A stretch of 5,406 bases of DNA, from assembly GCA_946186215.1 (NCBI GenBank), contig CAMHMM010000149.1, positions 1 through 5,406 on the forward strand. The letters run 5' to 3'. Positions within the stretch are counted from its first letter, which is position 1, and every line of letters begins with the position of its first letter. The position numbers were made by a program, and so were the translations under genes. The stretch comes from an uncultured Ruminococcus sp. GTDB lineage: Bacteria > Bacillota > Clostridia > Oscillospirales > Ruminococcaceae. Under the pieces are notes generated by a model. The model saw only the letters and a program-made list of their open reading frames with translations, made no database searches and was not told where the DNA came from. Shown here piece after piece: positions 1 to 5,047 of the stretch.

Positions 1-862
1 TTATGGTGACCATTGAAATGGTATACTGTATTATCTTGGTGTTGAGCTGTGCTGCGATATCTGATACATCTCCGGACTGTGCCAGTGCGCCGATGTTGGA
101 AGACTGGTTGAGGTAGATGTACAGTCTGTGCTGCAGGGTGTAGAGATGCGGCGAGTTGGCGTTGAGTATCAGCGAATCCTGGAAGGAGTTCCACTGCCCT
201 ACCGCGCCGAAAATGGCGATGGTCGCAAGTATCGGCTTGCTGAGCGGCCATATTATCTTACGGTAGATCGTCCAGTAGCTGGCACCGTCCATGAATGCGC
301 TTTCCTCGATCTCCGCAGGGATGGACTCAACATAGGTCTTGACGAGTATGATATTGTAGGGAGCCACGATGCCCGGGATGATATATGCCGCAAAGGAATC
401 GGTAAGACCGAGCATGGACATATTCAGGTACCAGGGGATAAGGCCTGCATTGAAATACATGGTAACGACGAGCATCCTGTACCAGAGCTGTCTGTGCCAC
501 ATTTCCTTTTTGGTAACAAGGTAGCCTGCCAGAGAGGATACCACTACCATGAGCGCAGTGCCCACAACTGTTCTTGCGACCGTTACAATGACCGAGCTCC
601 ACAGATCGTTTACCTTGCCCATCGAAATATAGTTTGCAATGGTGAGCCCCTTGGGGATAAGGGTGATCTGACCGCTGGTAACATACGAGGGATCGGAGAT
701 CGTGTTGATGAAGATATAGTAGAAGGGGAAAATACAGCTTATGGTGAACACCGTGAAAAACAGATAGTTGATGATGTTGAACACGATATCAGAGGGCGTT
801 ACCGTCTCGACCATGCCTGTGCTGCCGCCTGCTACGATACCCTTTTTTGCTTTTTCTTCCAT
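1..862 (-). CDS. Carbohydrate ABC transporter permease, YtcP/LplC type (3' end missing)
   Basis: Inner-membrane permease of a CUT1-type sugar or oligosaccharide importer, the second of a permease pair. The 287 codons in the window read from MEEKAKKGIV to the window edge with no stop. Family members are usually about 290-300 residues, so only about ten residues are missing. Hydrophobic segments lie near residues 27-48, 88-112, 127-147, 155-176 and 208-222, with another starting near 276. The cytoplasmic EAA loop that docks on the ATPase is clear at residues 185-210 (IEESAFMDGAS, then IIWPLSKP), with the invariant Gly at 193. The start is fixed by a strong ribosome site (GGAGGTGA, 868-875) five bases ahead of the ATG. 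The gap to the stop of the upstream permease gene is only 15 bases, so the two are co-transcribed and probably form a heterodimer. The substrate cannot be read from the sequence. The binding-protein gene is expected just outside the window (inference). Confidence 0.93.
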   Translation of the reverse strand, partial: MEEKAKKGIVAGGSTGMVETVTPSDIVFNIINYLFFTVFTISCIFPFYYIFINTISDPSYVTSGQITLIPKGLTIANYISMGKVNDLWSSVIVTVARTVVGTALMVVVSSLAGYLVTKKEMWHRQLWYRMLVVTMYFNAGLIPWYLNMSMLGLTDSFAAYIIPGIVAPYNIILVKTYVESIPAEIEESAFMDGASYWTIYRKIIWPLSKPILATIAIFGAVGQWNSFQDSLILNANSPHLYTLQHRLYIYLNQSSNIGALAQSGDVSDIAAQLNTKIIQYTISMVTI

Positions 863-867
863 TCTCC

Positions 868-875
868 TCACCTCC
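868..875 (-). promoter_or_regulatory. Strong ribosome binding site of the second permease gene
   Basis: GGAGGTGA on the minus strand is a near-perfect anti-16S match, five bases before the ATG at 862. It lies wholly inside the 15-base gap between the two permease genes, which supports this start and efficient translation from a shared mRNA. Confidence 0.85.
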
Positions 876-877
876 CG

Positions 878-2395
878 TTATACGATGCTCTCGCCGCGGA
901 CAGCCTTGGAGAAGGCATTTGCGCCGAAGAGAAGAACCACGCTGACAAAGGATTTTACCATACCGATAACGGTAGAAAGCGGGATAAGTCCCGAACCGAT
1001 ACCAAGGTTATATACATACAGGTCAAGCACCTGCATGGAATCCTTGTTCATGGGGTTTGAGAATACCAGATACTGCTCCATTCCGTTGGAAAGGATGTTT
1101 GCAACGGACATAAGCAGAAGCACGAAGAATGTGGGCATAAGCTCGGGAACGGTGATATACCACATCTTTGAAAACCTGCCTGCGCCGTCAACGGTAGCGG
1201 CCTCATAGAGCCCCTGATCTATACCCGAAATGGATGCAACATAGATGATGGCGCTCCAGCCTACGCCCTTCCACATACCCCAGGCGAGCATTTTCAGCCA
1301 TGAATGGGAGGAGGACATAAGGTAGTTTGTGGAATGCACAGCGCCAGTTGCACTGGTAAGGAATGTGTTGATAAAGCCGTCGGTATTGAATATCGCAATG
1401 GCGATGGCATACACGAGCACCCATGAGATAAAGTTGGGGATGGTGGTGAAAGTCTGCACAAAGCGCCTGAATGCATTGTTCTTTATCTCCGCAAGGAAGA
1501 TAGCGAATGCCATGGGCACCCAGCTTGTGAGGATACCCAGTCCGGACATTGCCAGAGTGTTCCTGAGCACTCTTACGATATCCTTCTTTGTGGCATCATT
1601 CTGAAGAAGCTGCTGAAAATATTTGAGGCCCACAAACTTGTCTGCCGTGAGCTGCTCGCCGGATTTGTAATCGAAGAATGCATATCTCCAGCCGTAGAGG
1701 GGCAGATAGGAGAATACCACTGCAAGAGCGATTATCGGGAGCATCATAAGGAAAAGCTGGAACTTCGGCTCCATCTCGAACTTTTTCTCCGAGGGCACCT
1801 TCATGATAAGCAGGAAGGAAATAAGCGCAAATACACATGAAACTATTGCCAGCGCATAGAAGACATAGTTTATCAGCGGGTACATGGGGAGCACCTTGTC
1901 AAGCTTGCCCGCATTCCTTGCTGTTTCAACGATCCCGTTGTAGACACCGCGTATCAGAACGAGAGCGATTATCTCCATAACAGAGCCTGCTGCGGAGAAT
2001 GCGGTGGACAATTTTTTCATTCTCACATTGCCCAGAGATGTGCAAGCACCGGCTATGGAAACGATTACAGAAATGATTATAATAAATGAAAAGGCACTCA
2101 GATCACGGAACGAGTCCTCAGACACCCAGCCCTGTCTAAATGCTCTTCCGAAATTTGAAACGATCGAATCATAGGAAACACCGCAGGAAAACAGGGACAG
2201 ATTTCTGTTGATCAGATCACTGAGCCTTGCAGGATTGAACGAGGGGAAAAACAGCATTATCACATTGAGTGTAACGGCTATCCTGACAAAGATGTAGGAA
2301 ATATCCGCTTTTTTTTCGCCCGTTGTCCTTTCTGTTTCATACTTGTGGAACTCGCGTTCCTGTTCTGCGGGAGCTTTTACATCAGTAGAACTCAT
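878..2395 (-). CDS. Carbohydrate ABC transporter permease, LplB type, with a long N-terminal membrane extension
   Basis: Inner-membrane permease, 505 residues; LplB/YteP-type permeases are usually about 300. The family core starts near residue 208 (EPKFQLFLMMLP, then FSYLPLYGWRYAFFDY). Its six hydrophobic segments lie near 211-232, 275-302, 318-337, 370-390, 420-437 and 473-492. The ATPase-docking EAA loop is at 397-421 (YEAATVDGAGRF to TVPELMP). The first 200 residues are extra: a charged cytoplasmic start (1-32), a hydrophobic segment at about 34-52, a polar loop at about 53-98 with one Cys, then three hydrophobic segments near 101-119, 130-149 and 174-198. The long form is supported by an AAGGAG ribosome site six bases before this ATG (2402-2407), while the internal Met198 has none. 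It pairs with the permease encoded 15 bases downstream. The function of the extension is unknown to me. A run of eight A on the coding strand lies at codons 27-29. Confidence 0.93.
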   Translation of the reverse strand: MSSTDVKAPAEQEREFHKYETERTTGEKKADISYIFVRIAVTLNVIMLFFPSFNPARLSDLINRNLSLFSCGVSYDSIVSNFGRAFRQGWVSEDSFRDLSAFSFIIIISVIVSIAGACTSLGNVRMKKLSTAFSAAGSVMEIIALVLIRGVYNGIVETARNAGKLDKVLPMYPLINYVFYALAIVSCVFALISFLLIMKVPSEKKFEMEPKFQLFLMMLPIIALAVVFSYLPLYGWRYAFFDYKSGEQLTADKFVGLKYFQQLLQNDATKKDIVRVLRNTLAMSGLGILTSWVPMAFAIFLAEIKNNAFRRFVQTFTTIPNFISWVLVYAIAIAIFNTDGFINTFLTSATGAVHSTNYLMSSSHSWLKMLAWGMWKGVGWSAIIYVASISGIDQGLYEAATVDGAGRFSKMWYITVPELMPTFFVLLLMSVANILSNGMEQYLVFSNPMNKDSMQVLDLYVYNLGIGSGLIPLSTVIGMVKSFVSVVLLFGANAFSKAVRGESIV

Positions 2396-2433
2396 GACAT
2401 ACTCCTTTTACAGCAGCTTTCTTCATCTTTTAA

Positions 2434-2477
2434 GCGCAAACCACCCGCAAAGACAGATACACTCTGCCGGATGGTTT
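2434..2477 (-). promoter_or_regulatory. Structured leader hairpin ahead of the permease genes
   Basis: On the minus strand AAACCATCCG (2477-2468) pairs with CGGGTGGTTT (2447-2438). This gives ten base pairs, one of them a U·G wobble that would be a C/A mismatch on the plus strand, so the fold favours a minus-strand RNA. Inside it, CAGA (2466-2463) pairs with TCTG (2457-2454) around the loop GTGTA. No T-run follows, so it is not a simple terminator. It starts one base after the T-run of the preceding terminator and ends about 40 bases before the LplB-type start codon. It could be a regulatory leader, an antiterminator or an mRNA-stabilising element. I recognise no known riboswitch class. Confidence 0.4.
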
Positions 2478-2478
2478 T

Positions 2479-2512
2479 AAAAATGCGCCCATAGCCACAA
2501 GGTATGGGCGCA
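2479..2512 (-). terminator. Intrinsic terminator after the surface-protein gene
   Basis: On the minus strand a perfect ten-base-pair stem, TGCGCCCATA (2512-2503) with TATGGGCGCA (2493-2484), can gain two more pairs (GG/CC) around the loop and one bulged base. It is followed at once by TTTTT (2483-2479). It begins 26 bases after the surface-protein stop codon. No T-run follows on the plus strand, so it acts in the minus direction. It stands between the surface-protein gene and the permease genes, so the permeases need either readthrough or a promoter that I cannot identify. Confidence 0.85.
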
Positions 2513-2538
2513 ATAGTATCTGTATCAGCGGTTAAAGA

Positions 2539-3363
2539 TTACTTTCTCTTTCTGAATACATAAGCAGCAGCAGCAGCAGCAGCCATAACGCCTGCTACGA
2601 TGCCTACGGATGTGTTACCGGTAGCTGCGGGAACAGTATCGGTCTCTTCAGCTGCTGGAGCTTCCTCAGCGGGAGCAGCCTCTGTCTCAGCAGGAGCTTC
2701 CTCTGCAGGAGCAGCCTCTTCCTCAGCAGGTGCTTCTTCCTCTGCAGCAGCCTCTTCCTCAGCGGGAGCAGCCTCATCAGCAGCGCCCATGCCGCTTACG
2801 GTGAATGTTACCTCGATGGAATCGGAAGGCATTACATAGCCGAAAAGTCCGTCCTGCTTGCCGAGGTCGTCATTCCAGATGTTGATAGCCATGGGCTGGA
2901 GATATTCCTGCTCATCGGGGGAAAGATAAGCCTCGTCGAATGTGTACTTTGTCATGCCGTCCATATTGATCTTGACATCGGAAATTGTAACGCCGGAATC
3001 AAGAGGAATATCGGTAGAAACAAAGAGAAGATTGAGTGTCTCGTCATCGCCGAAATCGAAATCGGTAACGGAAACGGTGTATGTGCCGTCGCCTGTGATC
3101 TCAGCATCGGTGAACTTGCCGCCCTTGTTTACAGCGGTGGGGCCGTCCCAGCCAGTGAGCTGATCGAAGTATACAGTGCCGTCATCAGCAGTGATGCCCT
3201 TACCGTAGGAGCCTTCGTTCCAAGCATTTCTGAATGTGAAGCTTGCAGACTGAACACCGATATATGCATGATAGGTTTCCTCTGCACTTACAGCGGGAGT
3301 TGCAGCAAGTGTTGTCATTATTGCAGCTGCTGCAGCAAGACTAAAAATCTTTGACTTTTTCAT
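2539..3363 (-). CDS. Secreted surface protein with E/A/P-rich stalk and C-terminal sorting-type anchor
   Basis: 274 residues, function unknown. Residues 1-27 form a signal peptide (MKKSKIF, an Ala-rich core, probable cleavage after AVSA). Residues 28-190 look like one globular extracellular domain rich in Thr, Asp, Gly and aromatic residues, with a GDGTYTVSVTDFDF stretch suggestive of a beta-sandwich; a ligand- or carbohydrate-binding role is possible but unproven. Residues 193-241 are a low-complexity stalk built from AEEEA and PAEEAPA units. The C-terminus has VPAATG (244-249), a hydrophobic span with seven consecutive Ala (252-270) and RKRK. This is the layout of a sortase signal, although the motif departs from LPXTG; simple membrane anchoring is the alternative. 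The start is chosen for its signal peptide and its AGGAG site (3371-3375, seven-base spacer). An in-frame ATG at 3477 lies ahead of the predicted transcription start and is rejected. Its place beside sugar-importer genes makes a role in substrate capture possible (inference). Confidence 0.85.
   Translation of the reverse strand: MKKSKIFSLAAAAAIMTTLAATPAVSAEETYHAYIGVQSASFTFRNAWNEGSYGKGITADDGTVYFDQLTGWDGPTAVNKGGKFTDAEITGDGTYTVSVTDFDFGDDETLNLLFVSTDIPLDSGVTISDVKINMDGMTKYTFDEAYLSPDEQEYLQPMAINIWNDDLGKQDGLFGYVMPSDSIEVTFTVSGMGAADEAAPAEEEAAAEEEAPAEEEAAPAEEAPAETEAAPAEEAPAAEETDTVPAATGNTSVGIVAGVMAAAAAAAYVFRKRK
2563..2583 (-). repeat. (GCT)7 trinucleotide repeat coding for seven Ala
   Basis: Seven perfect GCT codons encode Ala261-267 inside the C-terminal hydrophobic anchor of the surface protein. 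Codon choice is completely uniform, unlike the mixed Ala codons elsewhere in the gene, so this is a true microsatellite. Gain or loss of units would change anchor length without breaking the frame. Confidence 0.8.
2641..2787 (-). repeat. Degenerate coding repeats for the Glu/Ala/Pro stalk
   Basis: Codons 193-241 of the surface protein consist of imperfect tandem GCTGAGGAAGAG-like units that mix GCT/GCA/GCC and GAG/GAA/CCC codons. The protein repeats AEEEA and APAEEAPA several times. Such stretches commonly serve as a flexible, acidic spacer between a globular domain and a wall anchor. Confidence 0.75.
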
Positions 3364-3376
3364 ATTATCTCTCCTG

Positions 3377-3391
3377 TGATCACTAAGATCA
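3377..3391 (-). promoter_or_regulatory. Small inverted repeat next to the surface-protein ribosome site
   Basis: In the leader, TGATC and GATCA pair around a five-base loop (TTAGT). The stem ends two bases before the AGGAG ribosome site at 3371-3375, so it could influence ribosome access. It is short and may be chance. Confidence 0.25.
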
Positions 3392-3458
3392 GTTACTTTG
3401 AACTCTGCTGTCATAGCAGCAGCCCACAATGTAACATTTTGCCTATTACATCTCTTAA

Positions 3459-3487
3459 AGTTTAGCATATTTCTCAAAAACTATCAA
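3459..3487 (-). promoter_or_regulatory. Sigma-A promoter of the surface-protein gene
   Basis: On the minus strand the -35 box TTGATA (3487-3482) and the -10 box TAAACT (3464-3459) are separated by 17 bases, with an extended -10 TG (ATGC just before the box). Predicted transcription start is near 3452, giving a leader of about 90 bases. That leader holds two small inverted repeats, TGTAA/TTACA (3430-3450) and CTGCTG/CAGCAG (near 3406-3423). Confidence 0.6.
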
Positions 3488-3733
3488 TAACTATTTTAGC
3501 CAAATAATAAATCATTATTTGTGCAGACTGCATAAAATTAAATTACAAATTGAATAAATCCTACAAAAAGCTGATACTATATCCTGTTAACAGTCATGTA
3601 TACGATTACATTCAGAACAGGAGCGGCTCTGTCCAAAAACAGATACGGTCTGTAAACGATCTGTATGTTTATATTAACCCGTCATAAGCTTAATTTTCAA
3701 ATTTGGATAAATTCTAAAAATTTTCCTGTTGTC
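3488..3733. other. AT-rich intergenic region with short palindromes, no gene seen
   Basis: This stretch lies between the two divergent promoters. I see no credible coding region in it. It holds several short symmetric sequences: a perfect ten-base palindrome CTGTTAACAG (3584-3593), ATGTA/TACAT around six bases (3596-3611), and ACAGA/TCTGT around five bases (about 3639-3653). The last 60 bases are very AT-rich and could act as an UP element for the tRNA promoter. No known RNA family is recognised. Confidence 0.5.
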
Positions 3734-3762
3734 TTGACAATCCGCCCGCTTTGTGATATAAT
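3734..3762 (+). promoter_or_regulatory. Consensus sigma-A promoter of the tRNA-Pro gene
   Basis: Perfect TTGACA (3734-3739) and perfect TATAAT (3757-3762) with the ideal 17-base spacer, preceded by AT-rich sequence. Transcription should start near 3769, leaving a leader of about seven bases before the mature tRNA. Such a strong promoter fits a stable-RNA gene. Confidence 0.93.
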
Positions 3763-3769
3763 CACAAAG
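3749..3769. promoter_or_regulatory. Operator-like perfect inverted repeat over the tRNA -10 box
   Basis: CTTTGTGAT (3749-3757) and ATCACAAAG (3761-3769) are perfect reverse complements separated by three bases. The repeat is centred on the TATAAT box and reaches the likely start site. The TTGTGA/TCACAA half-sites resemble those of Rex and CRP-family regulators, but the spacer is five bases instead of the usual six. A protein bound here would block the promoter. Regulator identity is unknown, and coincidence cannot be excluded. Confidence 0.4.
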
Positions 3770-3775
3770 TTGATA

Positions 3776-3852
3776 CGGGGCGTAGCTCAGTTTGGTAGAG
3801 TGCTTGCTTTGGGAGCAAGATGCCGCAGGTTCGAGTCCTGTCGCCCCGACCA
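3776..3852 (+). tRNA. tRNA-Pro (anticodon UGG)
   Basis: A 77-base tRNA with CCA encoded in the DNA (3850-3852). It folds fully: acceptor CGGGGCG with CGCCCCG; D stem GCTC with GAGT (one G·U pair); anticodon stem CTTGC with GCAAG around loop TTTGGGA; T stem GCAGG with CCTGT (one G·U pair) around TTCGAGT. The anticodon at 3810-3812 is TGG, followed by G37 as expected for proline. The C1-G72 end pair is the bacterial tRNA-Pro identity feature. The UGG species can read all four proline codons with a modified U34. The gene stands alone with its own promoter and terminator and is not in a tRNA cluster. Confidence 0.97.
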
Positions 3853-3871
3853 TCCGCGAAAGTGCGGTAAA

Positions 3872-3901
3872 CCGTATGTCATTAAGGCATACGGCTTTTT
3901 T
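3872..3901 (+). terminator. Intrinsic terminator of the tRNA-Pro gene
   Basis: CCGTATG (3872-3878) pairs with CATACGG (3888-3894). Two further pairs inside (one G·U) close the loop ATTAA. Six T follow (3896-3901). A small CCGC/GCGG hairpin (3854-3867) lies between the tRNA 3' end and the terminator and may help define the trailer for processing. Confidence 0.88.
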
Positions 3902-3919
3902 GTATATCAGCGCATAAAG

Positions 3920-3950
3920 AGTCTCCCTCTGCCGCCGGCAGAGGGAGACT
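3920..3950. terminator. Long GC-rich palindrome between convergent genes, probable terminator of the antiporter gene
   Basis: AGTCTCCCTCTGCC (3920-3933) pairs perfectly with GGCAGAGGGAGACT (3937-3950) around a three-base loop. It starts nine bases after the antiporter stop codon and is followed on the minus strand by TCTTTAT, a poor but usable T-run. It also lies just past the tRNA terminator on the other strand, so it may insulate both units. It could instead be a copy of a dispersed palindromic element; CTCCCTC/GAGGGAG motifs are common in intergenic repeats of related genera (recollection, not searched). Confidence 0.55.
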
Positions 3951-3959
3951 TATATGATC

Positions 3960-4919
3960 TCAGATGCTTATTACGCCGTAGTTTCTTGCTATGGCAAAGG
4001 CCATATATGCGATGTAGAGTGCTGTAAGGATAACACCCTGCACGCGGCTGATCTTCTTGCCGGTAACACAGCATACAAAGCATATTACCGTGAATGCACC
4101 GACTATCAGTCCGTCTACCATGGAGTCATGAGCCGCACTACCCAGATCAATTGGAGTTATTACACCGGAAATGCCAAGAATGGCAAGGATATTGAACAGA
4201 TTGGAGCCGACCACATTTCCGACCGCCATATCGTTCTCGCCCTTTTTGGTGGCGGTTATGGATGTTACAAGCTCGGGAAGGGATGTACCCACCGCACATA
4301 TGGTAAGACCGACCAGCGCCTCGCTCATGCCAGCTGCAAGGGCGATAGCCTGAGCATTGTCAACTACAAAATTGCCTCCGAGCACGATGCCCGCAGCGCC
4401 GCCGAATATGCATAGGGCGCACTTCCACGCCTTGAAATCGGCAGGAGGCTCATCATCGGTGGGATTGGCTTTTGCCGACTTTATCGAGAAGATGATGTAT
4501 ACTATAAGTCCTATGAACAGGATAGCCGCTTCAAGCCTTGATATGCACCCGTCGATAAGAAAGATTATAAACAGCGCCACAGCAGCGATATTTATGGGAA
4601 AATCCCTCTTTATTACCTCTTCATTCACAGCGATGGGAACTATTGCGGCGCATACGCCGAGCACCACCATCATATTGAATATGTTGGAGCCTATGACATT
4701 GCTAACCGCAAGGGAATTGGAGCCCTTCAGCGCTGACGAGATACTTACCGCAAGCTCAGGGGCACTCGTGCCCATTGCAACGATGGTAAGTCCGACTATG
4801 AGCGACGGGATCTTGAGCTTTCTTGCAAGGGATGCTGCACCGTCCACGAAGAAATCCGCACCCTTGATCAGCAGCACAAAGCCCACAAGGAGAAGGATTA
4901 TATTTAGTATGATCTGCAT
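3960..4919 (-). CDS. Calcium/sodium antiporter, CaCA family (YrbG type)
   Basis: Integral membrane exchanger of 319 residues, a normal length for the family. It carries the two inverted alpha repeats that form the ion site. Alpha-1 at residues 50-88 has GTSAPEL (50-56) and GSNIFN (77-82). Alpha-2 at 211-249 has GTSLPEL (211-217) and GSNLFN (238-243). The ion-binding Glu residues are Glu55 and Glu216, with Ser78/Asn82 and Ser239/Asn243 completing the site. About ten hydrophobic segments fill the chain, with a polar linker near 147-165 between the halves. Alpha-1 reads AVSNVIGSN where alpha-2 has AVGNVVGSN, a mild substitution. The family exchanges cytoplasmic Ca2+ (or another cation) for Na+ or H+; the actual ion here is not proven. 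The start has a GGAAGGA ribosome site eight bases upstream (4928-4934). It has its own promoter and appears monocistronic. Confidence 0.95.
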   Translation of the reverse strand: MQIILNIILLLVGFVLLIKGADFFVDGAASLARKLKIPSLIVGLTIVAMGTSAPELAVSISSALKGSNSLAVSNVIGSNIFNMMVVLGVCAAIVPIAVNEEVIKRDFPINIAAVALFIIFLIDGCISRLEAAILFIGLIVYIIFSIKSAKANPTDDEPPADFKAWKCALCIFGGAAGIVLGGNFVVDNAQAIALAAGMSEALVGLTICAVGTSLPELVTSITATKKGENDMAVGNVVGSNLFNILAILGISGVITPIDLGSAAHDSMVDGLIVGAFTVICFVCCVTGKKISRVQGVILTALYIAYMAFAIARNYGVISI

Positions 4920-4972
4920 TGTGACCGTCCTTCCGAGACATTTTTAGGCAGAATTGTATTAAAACATATTAA

Positions 4973-5001
4973 ACTATATCACATCGGGACGGTTTTTGCA
5001 A
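4973..5001 (-). promoter_or_regulatory. Sigma-A promoter of the antiporter gene
   Basis: On the minus strand -35 TTGCAA (5001-4996), a 17-base spacer and -10 TATAGT (4978-4973). The start should be near 4966, giving a leader of about 47 bases. A strongly AT-rich stretch lies just upstream of the -35 box, as in UP elements. Confidence 0.75.
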
Positions 5002-5002
5002 G

Positions 5003-5029
5003 TGTTTTTGATTAAAAACAGATTAAAAA
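5003..5029. repeat. AT-rich direct and inverted repeats upstream of the antiporter -35 box
   Basis: Two copies of GATTAAAAA (5010-5018 and 5021-5029) are spaced 11 bases apart, about one helical turn. The same stretch holds an inverted repeat, TGTTTTT (5003-5009) with AAAAACA (5014-5020). It lies between the stop codon of the right-edge gene and the antiporter promoter. It could be an UP element, an activator site or a weak AT-rich terminator; the sequence does not decide. Confidence 0.4.
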
Positions 5030-5047
5030 GCACCAGTTTGATATAAA

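Noticed and set aside
128..1060. Long plus-strand open frame of about 310 codons across the permease genes
   Set aside because: It is antisense to two clear permease genes. Its product is rich in His, Arg, Asp and Cys with no domain, as expected for the mirror of hydrophobic coding sequence, and it spans the junction between both genes.
2309..2317. Programmed -1 frameshift site at the A8 tract
   Set aside because: The AAAAAAG heptamer is not in the required reading phase, and the zero frame already gives the complete expected permease.
2600..2839. Plus-strand frame coding for Ser/Ala/Gly repeats
   Set aside because: It is the mirror of the Glu/Ala/Pro stalk repeat. GCT/GAG-type repeats leave several frames open by composition.
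3364..3477. In-frame 38-codon upstream extension of the surface protein
   Set aside because: The ATG at 3477 lies ahead of the predicted start site near 3452 and between the promoter boxes. The ATG at 3363 has a strong ribosome site and a proper signal peptide.
3665..4027. Plus-strand open frame of about 120 codons spanning the tRNA
   Set aside because: It runs through the tRNA promoter, the tRNA itself and its terminator, so it cannot be a real protein gene.
4357..4947. Plus-strand open frame of about 196 codons opposite the antiporter
   Set aside because: The minus-strand frame carries both CaCA alpha motifs. The antisense product is low-complexity Ser/Ala/Ile/Met-rich with no ribosome site or family.
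4924..4993. Seven-base inverted repeat ACCGTCC/GGACGGT around the antiporter promoter
   Set aside because: One arm lies in the promoter spacer and is not transcribed, the other is beside the ribosome site. The 56-base separation and short arms make chance likely.
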